A DNA stretch of 64,000 nt, taken from assembly GCA_019155205.2 (NCBI GenBank), contig JAHNZQ020000004.1:3556252-3620251 (forward strand). The letters run 5' to 3'. Below, one piece after another: positions 41,086-51,196 of the stretch. The notes below the pieces were generated by a model, which searched no databases, was not told the DNA's origin, and was given only the letters and a program-made list of their open reading frames with translations. Made by a program: the position numbers and the translations under genes. Position 1 is the first letter of the stretch; every line of letters begins with the position of its first letter. Source of the stretch: Gracilaria vermiculophylla. Lineage: Eukaryota; Rhodophyta; Florideophyceae; Gracilariales; Gracilariaceae.

Positions 41086-41652
41086 AGCGTTGAGCGACTT
41101 TTCACTTTTCTTTGCCTGTGCAGAAGAGCTCAAGCTGTTCTTCTTGTTCAGATGCATCAAATATCCATCGCGCACGGCGAGCCGGAAAACTTTATCCATG
41201 TGAGCAAGAGGCTCCCAAACAGAGTTTACTGAGGTGTCGCATTGGAGCTGCATGACGTGTCAGTGATGATTTGGGGCGACAGATGGTCCACGTGGTGGCA
41301 CCGAGCTGGCTGGCGCCGAATCTGAACGAGCGGCGCTCATATCCAACGACGAATCGAGGCCCCTCGCCTTCGAGCAACATGCATCCAGATCCAACGAAGC
41401 CACGTCGTCGTCGCTGTACCTGTTTAGTCTGCCAGTGCGCACAGGTCTACGTCAACCGCGAGGCGCACCTGCGCAACGTGCCGCTTTACTCTTAAAGCCC
41501 TCAACCGGCCCGTGCATCATCCTGGCCAGCTTCAAAGTAAAACTTAGAGTTGGGCGACGAGCACGAAGCTAGACCAAGCAAGACATACGTGAGTAACGTC
41601 TTTCGGATCACACCCGCGCGCTTCTTCTCCACGACATACCATTCACCACGAT
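41086..41652. other. spacer between the two IPMS-family genes
   Basis: 567 bp. No remnant of the missing LeuA domain is seen after the stop at 41085. The final part is the leader of the intact IPMS gene. Confidence 0.5.
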
Positions 41653-43485
41653 ATGAACATCTTCACATTCGTTGCCCCGACAGTAACTTGCAACTCTGCG
41701 TCGTCATTATGGGCAAAGCCTACCGCGGTAAACGAACGTCGACCGCGCGTGTTTGCCACACATCGCCGGGTGAGACCTCTGCAAATGATTCTCATCAACA
41801 AGACGCAGACTGCACCGAACAAGGTCAACGCCCCAAAACGAACTCCAACCAAGCACGATGTAGCCACAGGACGTGACCCAGATCGTGTCAAGATCTTCGA
41901 TACCACGCTCCGGGATGGCGAGCAGAGCCCCGGCGCCACTCTCACTGCCGATGAAAAGATAATCATTGCCCGCCAGCTTGCAAAGCTCGGAGTGGACATC
42001 ATAGAGGCCGGGTTCCCCATTGCGTCGGGCGGCGACTTTGATGCCGTCAAAGCCATTGCTAAGGAAATTGGCAACACTGAAAACCCGCCCATCATTTGCG
42101 GCCTGGCTCGCGCCCTGAAGAAGGACATATTGCGATGCCATGAGGCCATCAAGTACGCCGCCTTCCCTAGGATCCACACTTTCATTGCTACTTCGGACGT
42201 GCACATGGCGCACAAACTGAAAAAGTCCAGGGAGGAGGTGCTCGAAATTACCACCAATATGGTAACCTACGCGAGGAGCCTGTGTGAGGATGTTGAGTTC
42301 TCCGCAGAAGACGCTATCCGCTCTGACCCTGATTTCCTTTGCGAGGTGTTCTCGCGCGCCATCGAGGCCGGTGCCACTACCATCAACGTCCCCGACACGG
42401 TTGGGTACACAACTCCCTCTGAGTTCGGCTCTCTCATAAGCTACCTTAGACAACACGTGCGCGGAATAGACGACGTGACCATTTCAGTACATGGGCATGA
42501 TGACCTCGGAATGGCGGTGGCCAATTTTCTGAGTGCGGTTGAAAACGGCGCTAGACAGATGGAAGTGACAATCAACGGTATCGGCGAGCGTGCGGGAAAT
42601 GCCTCTCTCGAGGAAGTCGTCATGGCTCTCCACGTGCGCCGGCGTTTCTATAACTCTCGCCTTGGCAGACCAGAAGAAAGTGAGGCCCCAATCACAAACA
42701 TTCAACACTGTGAAATCTACCACACCTCAAGAATGGTTTCTAATCTCACGGGACTCGTAGTGCAGCCGAACAAGGCCATCGTGGGCGCAAATGCTTTTGC
42801 ACATGAGAGTGGTATACATCAAGACGGGGTGCTGAAACACAGACAGACTTATGAAATTATGGACGCCCGTTCAATTGGTCTGTCCGAAAACCTCATTGTT
42901 CTTGGCAAGCACTCAGGACGCCATGCTTTCAAAAATCGTCTGTCCGATATGGGCTACAATGTTAATGAGGAGGAGCTTGAGCGAGCGTTCCGGAGGTTTA
43001 AGGACCTTGCAGACAGTAAAAAGGTTGTTTCAGAGGCGGACATCGAGTCTTTAGTCAACGATGAGGTACGTCATGTTCCAGAAGCAGTAAAGCTGCGTCG
43101 AATTCAAGTACTCTGTGGAGACCACTGTGTACCCACCGCCACAGTAACCCTGCAATTTACTGAGAACGAAGAAGAGCTCACAGTGTCCTCGACTGGGACG
43201 GGACCCGTCGACGCCGCCTTTAATGCTGTCAATATGGTTGTTCATGACAAGGTTGACGTCAACCTCCTCGAGTTTAAAGTGAGCTCTGTCACGGAGGGCA
43301 TTGATGCTCTGGGAGAAGTGGCTGTCAAAGTCACCGATGGCACGGACGGACGCCAGTACACTGGTTTCTCCGCAAACACAGATGTGGTTGTCGCTGCAGC
43401 CCAAGCGTATGTGAACGCCATCAATCGATGCCAGCTTAATCGGGACGAACCTAAACCGATTCACCCGCAGTTTGGAGCTATATAG
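41653..43485 (+). CDS. 2-isopropylmalate synthase, plastid
   Basis: A 610-aa enzyme catalysing condensation of acetyl-CoA with 2-oxoisovalerate, the committed step of leucine synthesis. Residues 1-75 are basic and low in acidic residues, fitting a plastid transit peptide. The catalytic domain has [12 protein letters not shown] (83-94), VEFSAEDA (214-221), [13 protein letters not shown] (279-291) and [12 protein letters not shown] (311-322). The linker has HESGIHQDG (384-392) and GKHSGRHAF. The C-terminal LeuA allosteric domain (about 475-600) includes [21 protein letters not shown] and [26 protein letters not shown]. Length and domains fit bacterial-type IPMS with leucine feedback. It lies in tandem with the truncated paralogue. 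Confidence 0.95.
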   Translation: MNIFTFVAPTVTCNSASSLWAKPTAVNERRPRVFATHRRVRPLQMILINKTQTAPNKVNAPKRTPTKHDVATGRDPDRVKIFDTTLRDGEQSPGATLTADEKIIIARQLAKLGVDIIEAGFPIASGGDFDAVKAIAKEIGNTENPPIICGLARALKKDILRCHEAIKYAAFPRIHTFIATSDVHMAHKLKKSREEVLEITTNMVTYARSLCEDVEFSAEDAIRSDPDFLCEVFSRAIEAGATTINVPDTVGYTTPSEFGSLISYLRQHVRGIDDVTISVHGHDDLGMAVANFLSAVENGARQMEVTINGIGERAGNASLEEVVMALHVRRRFYNSRLGRPEESEAPITNIQHCEIYHTSRMVSNLTGLVVQPNKAIVGANAFAHESGIHQDGVLKHRQTYEIMDARSIGLSENLIVLGKHSGRHAFKNRLSDMGYNVNEEELERAFRRFKDLADSKKVVSEADIESLVNDEVRHVPEAVKLRRIQVLCGDHCVPTATVTLQFTENEEELTVSSTGTGPVDAAFNAVNMVVHDKVDVNLLEFKVSSVTEGIDALGEVAVKVTDGTDGRQYTGFSANTDVVVAAAQAYVNAINRCQLNRDEPKPIHPQFGAI

Positions 43486-43711
43486 CCCTCGCGTCAAGTT
43501 TCAGTCCCGAGTTGTGAAATAGGCGTTATTTATGGCTCGTAGAGACGGTTCGCGGAGTCAAAGACGGGTTGCACACAGCAAATAGCTCGAGGGGCCCTAC
43601 GAGTACAGTCTTTCCTCTTCTCCATCTCAGGCGAGCTTTTTGCTGCCATAAACACGTGACAACATGCGCACGTCATGATGCACCCTTATAGTTTGTATAA
43701 ACACCATACTC

Positions 43712-44530
43712 TCATGAAATGTACTCTTTGGCGAAGACTCCAAGCCATCGACGGTCCTCCACCGAGAGTCCGTCCTTGCCCTTTCTCGCAAACGCCACCA
43801 CGTCCTGCTCGTTGGGCACAAGAAACACGCTCCAGACACCATCGCCCAAAAACGGGAAGGTGACTTCTGCGGGCAACACAGAGGTGTCGTTGATGTAAAT
43901 GGAGCGCGCCTCTTTCAAAACGCGCTCGACCGCCTCGCCCGGCTTGGCAGCCGGCGCAACACTGCCCGAGAACGAGTGCAGAACGTGGTTTCGAAAGTGC
44001 GCAATGTGCGTCACGGGTGTCAGATCCGTGCAAACCGTCATGGCCCACGACGCCGCAGCCGACGCAGAGACCGTGTCGCCGTCGTTACCGGGCTGCGCCG
44101 CGGAATCGGAGGGCGCGTTTCCGAGCGCCGGCGCGGGCTTGTCGCCGCCAACCCGCCCCCGCTCAGGGCGCACGCTGTCGAACAGCGCCGTCGCAAGTAC
44201 TGCGAGGACGGCGATGGCGGCGAGGCGCTCGGAGTTGGCCAAACTGGGGGCCTGTGCGGAGGACAAGGCGTGGTTGACGGTGAGCAGCGATCCTGCAACG
44301 GAGGCGGCGAAAAAGCGCAGGCGAGGTCCGCGCAAGCCTGGCACGTAGAAACCGCCCCCCTTCTCGATGGCCTTTGACGGGTTCTTGTAGAACACGGGCT
44401 TGGTCTTCGGGGGCTGGGCGTTTGCGCGCGGCGCGCGGCTCGGACGGGGCAGGAGCTGCGGGCGTCCGCGGTTAAGCGTGAGCGGCAGCGGTGAACAAAA
44501 CGCTGAGAGAGGGCACGGGGTTGGACGCAT
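43712..44530 (-). CDS. CCB2/CCB4-like cytochrome b6f cofactor assembly factor
   Basis: A 272-aa protein with an N-terminal plastid-type presequence (proline, serine, arginine-rich), then NPSKAIEKGGGFYVPGLRGPRLR (start about residue 50). The GGGFYVPGL sequence is typical of the CCB2/CCB4 (DUF2930) family, which helps attach heme c' to cytochrome b6. Two hydrophobic segments follow (about 72-90 and 102-116). The remainder is a soluble alpha/beta domain ending DRRWLGVFAKEYIS. ATG at 44530 is the first in frame. The assignment rests mainly on the GGGFYVPGL region and topology. Confidence 0.6.
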   Translation of the reverse strand: MRPTPCPLSAFCSPLPLTLNRGRPQLLPRPSRAPRANAQPPKTKPVFYKNPSKAIEKGGGFYVPGLRGPRLRFFAASVAGSLLTVNHALSSAQAPSLANSERLAAIAVLAVLATALFDSVRPERGRVGGDKPAPALGNAPSDSAAQPGNDGDTVSASAAASWAMTVCTDLTPVTHIAHFRNHVLHSFSGSVAPAAKPGEAVERVLKEARSIYINDTSVLPAEVTFPFLGDGVWSVFLVPNEQDVVAFARKGKDGLSVEDRRWLGVFAKEYIS

Positions 44531-44955
44531 TGTTTAGCGTTTAGGGCGTGTTGTTGGAGACGGATGCGGCTTTGAGTAGGACGTGGTGCGGGAGCTCAAG
44601 CGGACAAGGTGGCAAGATGTTGAATGTGCAAAAACCTTTGCGCATTGCGCAAAGTGATGAATTGAGGTGATTTTGGGGGCGACGACGAGCGCGTCAAGCG
44701 CGAAAGTGAACGCGGGGTCTGCGAGAGGACAGCAGTTTGCTGAAAGCGTGACCGACTCGGTCCAAAGTTTACAGGCAAAGCGCGCAAGGAAAGGAAGCGG
44801 CTAGCGCGTGTGGCCAGGGAGCAGCAAGCGCGCAAGACGCGGCACACTAGCAGCGCTCCCGTCGTAGCAGCGGAGCAGCGGTAACAGCAATGGACAAAGC
44901 CGACGACGGCAATCACAAACAAAGCAAGTTAAAGGCACGAGGCGAACAAAGAAAC
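44531..44955. other. spacer between CCB-like and RPLP1
   Basis: 425 bp. The upper part is probably the 3' UTR of RPLP1 and the lower part the promoter of the CCB-like gene. No other feature seen. Confidence 0.5.
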
Positions 44956-45354
44956 TTAGTCGAAAAGGTCGAATTCCAGATCCTCTTCTTCCTCTTCCTC
45001 AGACTCTTCCTTCTCCTCCTCCTTCGCCTCCTCGGCGCCGCCCTCGGCGGCCGCAGCGCCGGCGGCCGGCGCGGCGGCCGGCGCGGAGCCAATGTTGTTT
45101 ATTAAGTCATCCATGTTGACGCTCTCCGCGAGGCGCGCAAACATGCCCGGCCAGTAGGGTTGCACGGTGATACCGGCAGCGTCGATGAGGGTCTTGATCT
45201 TTTCCTCCTGCAAAGCGACGGCGCGTCAGCTAGCTGCAGGTCTGCGGCACGCGGTTCGCTCGCACACACACGACGCACTTACCGTGACTGGAATGCCGTC
45301 ATCCTTAAGGATAAGCGTGGCATACACGCAAGCCATCTCGCTGTTGTCTCCCAT
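44956..45354 (-). CDS. RPLP1: 60S acidic ribosomal protein P1 (two exons)
   Basis: Exon 1 is 45283-45354 (24 codons, MGDNSEMACVYATLILKDDG) and exon 2 is 44956-45207. The 75-bp intron 45208-45282 has GTAAGT at its 5' end and TTTGCAG at its 3' end. The 107-aa product has the P1 dimerisation domain (VTEEKIKTLIDAAGITVQPYWP, then FARLAES), an alanine-rich hinge, and an acidic tail. The tail ends EDLEFDLFD in place of the more usual DDDMGFGLFD; the terminal LFD, which contacts elongation factors, is kept. It forms the ribosomal stalk with P0 and P2. Confidence 0.93.
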
Positions 45355-45717
45355 CTCGAACAAGTTGATAATTCGCAAACCAAAAGCGATCCGGTGGACA
45401 ATGGGCTCGACGGGGATGCGTGGAGGAGGGGGAAGGGGCAGAGGTGGCGATGTGACCGTGTCGCGACGTGCACCGCCGTCGCGAACGCCGCACAGTCGTT
45501 GGCAAGCACGACCAGGCACCACATACGCCACACGTGTCGTGGCGAGTCTTACAGCTTCCCACTTACACGTGATTGGTGTGCAGATCTGATCCGGTGCGGG
45601 CAGAGCTATTGCGGGGCGGCGCAGTGCAACGGAGTCGGTTGTGAAGGGACGCGACGCACCTCAACGACGCGCGCACCGCGTCGTCTCCCTCGCGCCTCGC
45701 AACTCGCACCCGCCACG
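45355..45717. promoter_or_regulatory. divergent intergenic region, RPLP1 / F-box gene
   Basis: 363 bp between two divergent start codons, GC-rich, presumably a shared bidirectional promoter. The F-box frame stays open through it and on to 45160, but that would run antisense to RPLP1 exon 2, so it is not taken as coding. Confidence 0.5.
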
Positions 45718-47094
45718 ATGGGGCGCAGCGGCCGCAGCTCCGTGCACCGCCTCCCGAAGGCGGAGCGCACGCCGCCGCAGCCCAAGGTGCGGTTGCTGCC
45801 GCGTGAAACCCCCGTAGCGCCACCGTCCTCCTCGTCGCCGTCGCCGTCGCCACCGCCCGCGTCGCCATCGCCCGCGGCGCCAGCCACGCAGCACCTCAAC
45901 GACCACTGCTTGCAGCTCGTGCTGCGCTTCGCCGGTCTCAAAGCCGTCTTCACCGCGCTCAACGTCTGCAGGCAATGGCGCCAGGTGGCGGCTCACATTC
46001 TGCGCACCACTCACACGCTGGACCTCTCCGCCCTGTACCGCGTGGGGAAGGCGCGCGATACGCCGCCCACAGACGCTCACGTGTGCAATGCGCTCTCCAA
46101 GTTTAGTGCGTTGCGAACCCTGCAGCTACGAAACTGGCCGTACATGGACACGCACCCCCACGTCCTTCGCACCTGCGTGCAGGGGGCGCTCCCTCATTTG
46201 CGCGTTCTGCATTTAGAGGCAGTCGCCATCGATGCGCACGTCATGACTGCTGCGTTTATCGCATTCCCCCAACTTGAACAAGTCCACCTTGTCCGATCCG
46301 AAACCATCGACGACCACCTGCTGAGCAAGATGGCCTCGCACAAGACGCAGCACAATACAGCGCTGTCGAAGCTGGTCGTGTCGCGCGCGCACCTCGTCCT
46401 CGGCCCCGGCGTATCCGCGTTAATCGCTGCTTGTTTTGCGCCCGTCATCAGAGTCACGCACTGTTCCGCGCTCCGTTCCGTTGAAACGGGGCGCCAACAA
46501 CAACCCTTGAAACTTCAACAACTCACACTGTCTTCCAATGTTCGCCTGTCACACGTCGATCTGCAAAACGTGCACGTGCCCGATCTCAACGTATCACAGT
46601 GCACGTCGCTGAGCAACCTGTCCATCGAGGTGCAAACGGTTGAGAACCTCAATCTCTCCGGGTGCAAGGTGCTGTGCGGCTTCAGACTGGGCGCAACAAG
46701 CGTGCCCGTTTCAGCGCTGAAAACGATTAACGTTTACGGCGCGCGTCGAATCCATGCGAACACGTTACGCAGCTTATACGCGTCGCCACACGTTACTTAT
46801 TCAAGTCTCACCAAGATTGATTTGAATGGTTGCAGTATCGACGATTTGGTGCTCGACAAGTACCAAAGCCTGCAATATTTGGATTGCTCGGGCTGCCGCT
46901 CCTTGTCGCGCCTAATCATTCGCGAATGCTGGGAGCTTGCACGCGTGTGTTGCAACGGAAAGCGACTGCCACTGACTCACGTGGAACTCATGGTACCCTC
47001 TTCATGCATCGTGGAGGGCATGAGAGCTGAGTGGAACTGGCTGTGCGCCGCATCGCACAAGAGCGTGTTCTACACGGCTGACGTCACCCGCTGA
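45718..47094 (+). CDS. F-box / leucine-rich-repeat protein
   Basis: A 458-aa protein. Residues 1-58 are basic then a proline/serine low-complexity run. Residues about 58-95 (LNDHCLQLVLRFAGLKAVFTALNVCRQWRQVAAHIL) fit an F-box-like fold. The rest is a series of irregular LRR units such as FSALRTLQLRNWPY, LPHLRVLHLEAVAI, VENLNLSGCKVL, LTKIDLNGCSI and LQYLDCSGCRSL. Such proteins usually serve as substrate receptors of SCF ubiquitin ligases; no substrate is inferable. Start at 45718 chosen as the first ATG beyond the opposing RPLP1 gene. The 3' end overlaps the stop of DMT copy E by 11 bp on the other strand. Confidence 0.72.
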   Translation: MGRSGRSSVHRLPKAERTPPQPKVRLLPRETPVAPPSSSSPSPSPPPASPSPAAPATQHLNDHCLQLVLRFAGLKAVFTALNVCRQWRQVAAHILRTTHTLDLSALYRVGKARDTPPTDAHVCNALSKFSALRTLQLRNWPYMDTHPHVLRTCVQGALPHLRVLHLEAVAIDAHVMTAAFIAFPQLEQVHLVRSETIDDHLLSKMASHKTQHNTALSKLVVSRAHLVLGPGVSALIAACFAPVIRVTHCSALRSVETGRQQQPLKLQQLTLSSNVRLSHVDLQNVHVPDLNVSQCTSLSNLSIEVQTVENLNLSGCKVLCGFRLGATSVPVSALKTINVYGARRIHANTLRSLYASPHVTYSSLTKIDLNGCSIDDLVLDKYQSLQYLDCSGCRSLSRLIIRECWELARVCCNGKRLPLTHVELMVPSSCIVEGMRAEWNWLCAASHKSVFYTADVTR

Positions 47095-48073
47095 AAAACT
47101 TCTGCGCACCGACGATTACGGTGGCCACGACGACAAGTGACGAACCGAATAACCTGAGGGCATCGGGGTGCTCGCCAAGCAGGAAGATGGCCACGATGTA
47201 CACTATTGGAACGTCAAGGTTTCTCATGATGACTCCCGGCCCCGCGCGGCACAGCTGTAAGCCCTTGTTCAAACAGCACTGGCCGAGGAAGGCAAAGAGC
47301 GAAGCCAGCACAACAACTAACGAGCCCGAGACGTTTGTAAATATGGACAAGAGCGCGTGCTTTTGGCCGATCACGGCACTCGCAACGACACAGAAGATGC
47401 TCAACGATAACACGGATAACATAAAATGAACGTTTGTGCCCATGCGGCGAACGCATACGTAGCCCGTGGAGGCGAAGCAGGCGCCGCAAAAGGCGAGCGC
47501 TGAGCCGAAGAGGTGCGAAGGGGCAACGGCGGCGGAGGGCGGCTGCGAGATGAGAAAGACGCCGCACAGGCCGAGCACGGCGCTGAAGATGTCCAGGCGG
47601 GTGACGAGCTCGCCGAGAACGAAGTGGGAGAGCGCCATGGTGATAATGGGCGAAAAGGAGAAGATGGAAATCATCTCGCCGGCCGCGATGTAGTTGAGCG
47701 AGTGGTACAGGCAGAGCATGCCGCACGCGCCGATGGCGCCGCGCAGCAGCAGCAAGCGGCGCTGCAGCGGCGACAGCTGCGCGGGCGACGCGTCGAACAC
47801 AAAGGCCAACAGCAACGCTGCCGCGGCCGTGTGCAGCACGCCGCGCAGCAGCACGGACGACGCGGGGGGGAAGTGATGCCGCCGCTCGGCGAGGCGGATA
47901 AGCACCGTCATGAAGGAGTAGCCCACCGTGGAGAAGGCCATAAGCGCCAGTCCGACCGCCTCACCGTACGCGCCGCGCCGCGCGCGCTGCGCGCCCGCGT
48001 CATGCGTCTGCGGTAGCAGCGGCTGCGCCTCGGGCGCCTTGGACGCTCCGCTCGGCGCGAGAGGCACCGTCAT
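47084..48073 (-). CDS. EamA-type DMT transporter, copy E
   Basis: A 329-aa transporter with two EamA repeats, GC-rich and the most divergent of the five copies. The N-terminal tail has PEAQPLLPQ, again an ExxxLL string. Motifs: IAAGEMISIFSFSPI, RMGTNVHFMLSVLSLSI, and GPGVIMRNLDVPIVY. The frame extends to a TTG at 48136; ATG 48073 gives a tail similar in length to the paralogues. It overlaps the F-box gene tail to tail (47084-47094) and is divergent from the PAP/fibrillin gene. Confidence 0.84.
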   Translation of the reverse strand: MTVPLAPSGASKAPEAQPLLPQTHDAGAQRARRGAYGEAVGLALMAFSTVGYSFMTVLIRLAERRHHFPPASSVLLRGVLHTAAAALLLAFVFDASPAQLSPLQRRLLLLRGAIGACGMLCLYHSLNYIAAGEMISIFSFSPIITMALSHFVLGELVTRLDIFSAVLGLCGVFLISQPPSAAVAPSHLFGSALAFCGACFASTGYVCVRRMGTNVHFMLSVLSLSIFCVVASAVIGQKHALLSIFTNVSGSLVVVLASLFAFLGQCCLNKGLQLCRAGPGVIMRNLDVPIVYIVAIFLLGEHPDALRLFGSSLVVVATVIVGAQKFFSG

Positions 48074-48173
48074 GTCACTGCCCGTTGCGCGCGGAAGATC
48101 GCACAGCGCCGTTTGCTCACGGAGCCGCACGCTCAAAAACGCCCGTCACTCTGGAGACCGCGACGCTTCCCCG

Positions 48174-48243
48174 AGTCCGCACCGTCCACGCCGTCCGCGC
48201 CGTCCACGCCGTCCACGCCGTCCACGCCCTCCACGCCGTCATG
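48174..48243. repeat. 9-bp GTCCACGCC minisatellite
   Basis: About seven tandem copies of a 9-bp unit (GTCCACGCC with GTCCGCGCC variants) in the 266-bp divergent region between DMT copy E and the PAP/fibrillin gene. It would be in frame if translated, but both genes have better starts outside it. Confidence 0.85.
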
Positions 48244-48339
48244 CGTGGCACTGGATTACAGCTCGCGCTTGCGCACAACCGGAAGGTGCAGATCTCCACG
48301 GCTGCAGCGCGAAGGGAGGAGGGTCGCGGTCGGCGCGCC

Positions 48340-49140
48340 ATGGCGTTCGTGTGCGCAGTCCCCGTCTTTTCGCACGGCGCGCGCCACCGTCGCGGCACAG
48401 GCAGGCGCCGCCCGAAGGCCGTGTACAACGCCAACTCGTCCCCGTCCGACCGCGACCCCCCCATCGACACGCCGTTTGTCGACAACGGCACCTCGTCGCC
48501 TCCCGTCATCGACGCAACCGCCAGAAAGGTCCCCCTTGAGACCCTCAAGCTGCAGCTTCTCTCGCGCGCCGCCACCGTCAACCGCGGCTTCGCCGCCTCC
48601 CCGGACAGCCGCCGCGAAATCCTGTTGCTCGTCGAGCAGATTGAGCGCGAGAACCCGACCGCGCTCACCGCGCGCAGCGAGCTGCTCGTCGGCGACTGGA
48701 AGCTGCTGTACACCAACGCGCTGGATGTCCTGTCGCTCGGCCTGCTGTCCTCCGTCGCGCAGGTCTCGGAGGTGTTTCAGAACGTGCGCGGCATCGGCGA
48801 CGGGCAGTTTTCCGTCGTCAACGTCGTCAACTTCGAGCCGCCGCTGGCCGCCGTATCCAATTCCTTCTTCGGCCGCACCATGACCACGCTCCTGGTCAGC
48901 GCCGACGGCGAGCTCTCGAGCGACACGCGCATTGACATTCGGTTCAAGTCGGTGCAGCTCAAACCTGTCTCTGTCGCCGGCTTCCAACTGCCGCGCGCCC
49001 TGACGTCGCCGCCCGTCAGAGTTGGCTCTCCGAAGGGATACATCGAGACTACGTTCCTGGACGATGATCTCCGCGTGGCCAGGGCTCCCCCGGCCGATTC
49101 CTCCAATATTTTCGTCTTGCAACGCGTTGAAGACCCATGA
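48340..49140 (+). CDS. plastid lipid-associated protein (PAP/fibrillin)
   Basis: A 266-aa protein with an N-terminal basic plastid-type presequence (about 1-50) followed by a PAP/fibrillin domain. Markers are LVGDWKLLYTNALDVL (about 125-140), FEPPLAAVSN, LPRALTSPPVRVGSPKGYIETTFLDDDLRVAR, and a C-terminal IFVLQRV. These match the W-x-LLYT and G-x-x-x-T-(Y/F)-LD-x-DLR-x-x-R signatures. Fibrillins are lipocalin-like proteins of plastoglobules and thylakoids. An in-frame upstream extension to 48085 passes through the minisatellite and is rejected. Confidence 0.85.
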   Translation: MAFVCAVPVFSHGARHRRGTGRRRPKAVYNANSSPSDRDPPIDTPFVDNGTSSPPVIDATARKVPLETLKLQLLSRAATVNRGFAASPDSRREILLLVEQIERENPTALTARSELLVGDWKLLYTNALDVLSLGLLSSVAQVSEVFQNVRGIGDGQFSVVNVVNFEPPLAAVSNSFFGRTMTTLLVSADGELSSDTRIDIRFKSVQLKPVSVAGFQLPRALTSPPVRVGSPKGYIETTFLDDDLRVARAPPADSSNIFVLQRVEDP

Positions 49141-49461
49141 CTGTACCATAAACTGCGCTTGCCTTGTCTTGTCTCTGAGCCCATCAACGTAGTTTATCAC
49201 AGATTGAACAACTTGTGAGCCCTTCGCTACCTCTCGTGAGAATCGCCAGGCTATGAGTTATGTTTGATGCATGTGCTCTTTTCAAATTGCTGTACTGCCT
49301 TTATTTTTCACTGCGCCCAAATGCGCCAGTTAGCTCACGATCATCAAACTGTGTGTGCTTCTTCATGCGTGACGCGATCGATCCAACTATGATCTCGACA
49401 TGAGCGCGGCGCAGCTTCCCCCGTCCTTGTCGTGCGGAGACGGGAGCAAGCCACTCTCAAA
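49141..49461. other. spacer upstream of the folate enzyme
   Basis: 321 bp holding the 3' end of the fibrillin transcript and the HPPK-DHPS leader. The HPPK frame is open upstream to a GTG at 49432. Confidence 0.5.
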
Positions 49462-51018
49462 ATGTTTTGTGCGCGAAGGGCACTCTTCCACCGAATCAGC
49501 CGCCGACCATTCTCGTCTGCAGCCGCCGAGGAAACGGTCATAGTAGCAGTCGGTTCAAACATCGGCGACCGAGCCTCAACCATTCACGCCGCGCTTCGAG
49601 CACTGCAGGCGCATTCATGCCAAGTGCAAGCAACGTCCTTCCTGTACGAGAGCAGTCCGTAAGTACATTTATGCACGCCTCTTGCCACTGCCCCCGCGAC
49701 GCAAGTTGCTAAACCCTCCCAGAATGTATGTCACCGACCAACCACCGTTCCTCAACGGCGCAGTGCAGATATCCACCTCGCTTCCGCCGTTGCACTTGTT
49801 GCGCAAGCTGAAGCGCATTGAGCATGAGTTGGGCCGCTCTGCGTCTGGTGTACGCTACGGGCCGCGCCCAATTGATCTCGATATAATCTGTTATGGAGAG
49901 CGGCGCGTTCGGGACGGAGATCGCCTGGTTCTCCCCCATCCACGTCTGCATGAACGCGAGTTTGTTCTCCGTCCGGTGTGTGACATATCTGAATCGATCC
50001 CGATCCCGCTCCTCCCCGAAACAAAGACCGCGAAGCAGCTGCTTCGAGAGCTGCTGCGCGGCGGACCGAGCGAGCTCCGAAAAGTGACTCCCACCCATCT
50101 GGGAAAGCTTCTTTGCTGGAGCAAGCGAACTTTGCTCATGGGCGTCATAAATGCTACACCGGACAGCTTCAGTGATGGGGGGCGTAACAATTCAGTTGAG
50201 GCAGCCTTGCAGCAGGTAGACAAGTTTTGCCGACAGGGCTTTGACATTGTTGATGTAAGTGCATGGATTTAATCATTTTACCCAAGCCTCGCAAAGTTGG
50301 AGGTGCTAACTGTCTAACGGTCCTGATAATCGCGCACGACAAGGTCGGCGGCCAGAGCACCAGACCGGGCGCTGAGATGGTCGGCGCAGAGCAAGAACTG
50401 CATCGTATTCTACCCATTATTGATTCTATCCGCCGCTCATTTCCACACGTCATCATATCCTGTGATACCTTTTTGTCTCAAGTAGCAGAACAAGTGCTCG
50501 ACGCCGGGGTAGAGCTCATCAACGACATCTCGGCAGGCACAATAGACCATAATCTACACGAGACGCTCGCAAGACGAGATGCCGCTTGCGTCCAAATGCA
50601 CACACGAGGAACGCCCGCCACTATGAAAACCCTACAACACTACGACGACGTGACAGCAGAAGCGGCTCTCGAACTGATGCAAAAAGTGAGAAGCGCCCAC
50701 AGCAAAGGCGTGAAGGCGTGGAGCATTATCACGGACCCGGGGATCGGATTTGCAAAGAACCAACGGCATTCGAAACAACTGCTGCGAGAAATCGCCCGAT
50801 TCAGCAAACTGTGCGGCGAATACCCCATCCTCCTTGGCGCGAGCCGAAAGTCCTGGCTCGCAGACATCCCCCAAATGGACACGACGCGCGCCCGCGACTG
50901 GGCAACGGCGGGGGCTGTTGCAGCCTGTATTGGACGCGGGGGCGTGGACGTGGCCCGCGTTCACGAGGCGGATGTGGCGGACGCTGTCCGAGCGGCAGAC
51001 TCTATTGCTCGCGGGTGA
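49462..51018 (+). CDS. bifunctional HPPK-DHPS folate biosynthesis enzyme, three exons
   Basis: Exons 49462-49658, 49723-50254 and 50344-51018 give 467 aa. Introns are 64 and 89 bp, both starting GTAAGT and ending AG; the second contains a CTAAC branch-point-like string. Residues 1-22 (MFCARRALFHRISRRPFSS) look like a mitochondrial presequence, as in plant HPPK-DHPS. The HPPK part has VAVGSNIGDR, FLNGAVQI and RYGPRPIDLDIICYG. The DHPS part has GVINATPDSFSDGG, VGGQSTRPGAE, LINDIS, MHTRGTP, DPGIGFAKN and GASRKSWL. HPPK pyrophosphorylates 6-hydroxymethyl-dihydropterin and DHPS joins it to p-aminobenzoate. No dihydroneopterin aldolase domain is attached. Confidence 0.93.
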
Positions 51019-51196
51019 CTGTGGCGTTGTGAGCCCTTATGGCGTCTGAGATGTCGTCGCGAGTCGTGGCGTTGGCGTACTGCGGAGCCATTTCCATGAC
51101 ACGTCTTTTGCTGTACGCTTTGCCGAAATGAAGTGCGGCGATCCCTGCCGAGAACACGAGCATCCACTGGACTGTTGCCGTGAATTTGTAATTCAT
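51002..51196 (-). CDS. small single-pass membrane protein, hypothetical
   Basis: A 64-aa frame with an N-terminal membrane segment (about 8-24, TVQWMLVFSAGIAALHF) followed by a basic and polar tail (GKAYSKRRVMEMAPQYANA). This layout is common in small mitochondrial inner-membrane subunits. It starts at ATG 51196 and its stop overlaps the end of the HPPK-DHPS gene by 17 bp on the opposite strand, like the overlap at 47084-47094. I do not recognise a family. It could be spurious, but composition and position suggest a real gene. Confidence 0.42.
   Translation of the reverse strand: MNYKFTATVQWMLVFSAGIAALHFGKAYSKRRVMEMAPQYANATTRDDISDAIRAHNATVTREQ

Noticed and set aside
45160..45717. N-terminal extension of the F-box gene
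   Set aside because: It would run antisense through RPLP1 exon 1, its intron and part of exon 2; the frame is open only by chance.
48256..49200. 314-codon open frame on the minus strand opposite PAP/fibrillin
   Set aside because: GC-driven shadow; the plus strand carries convincing fibrillin signatures.
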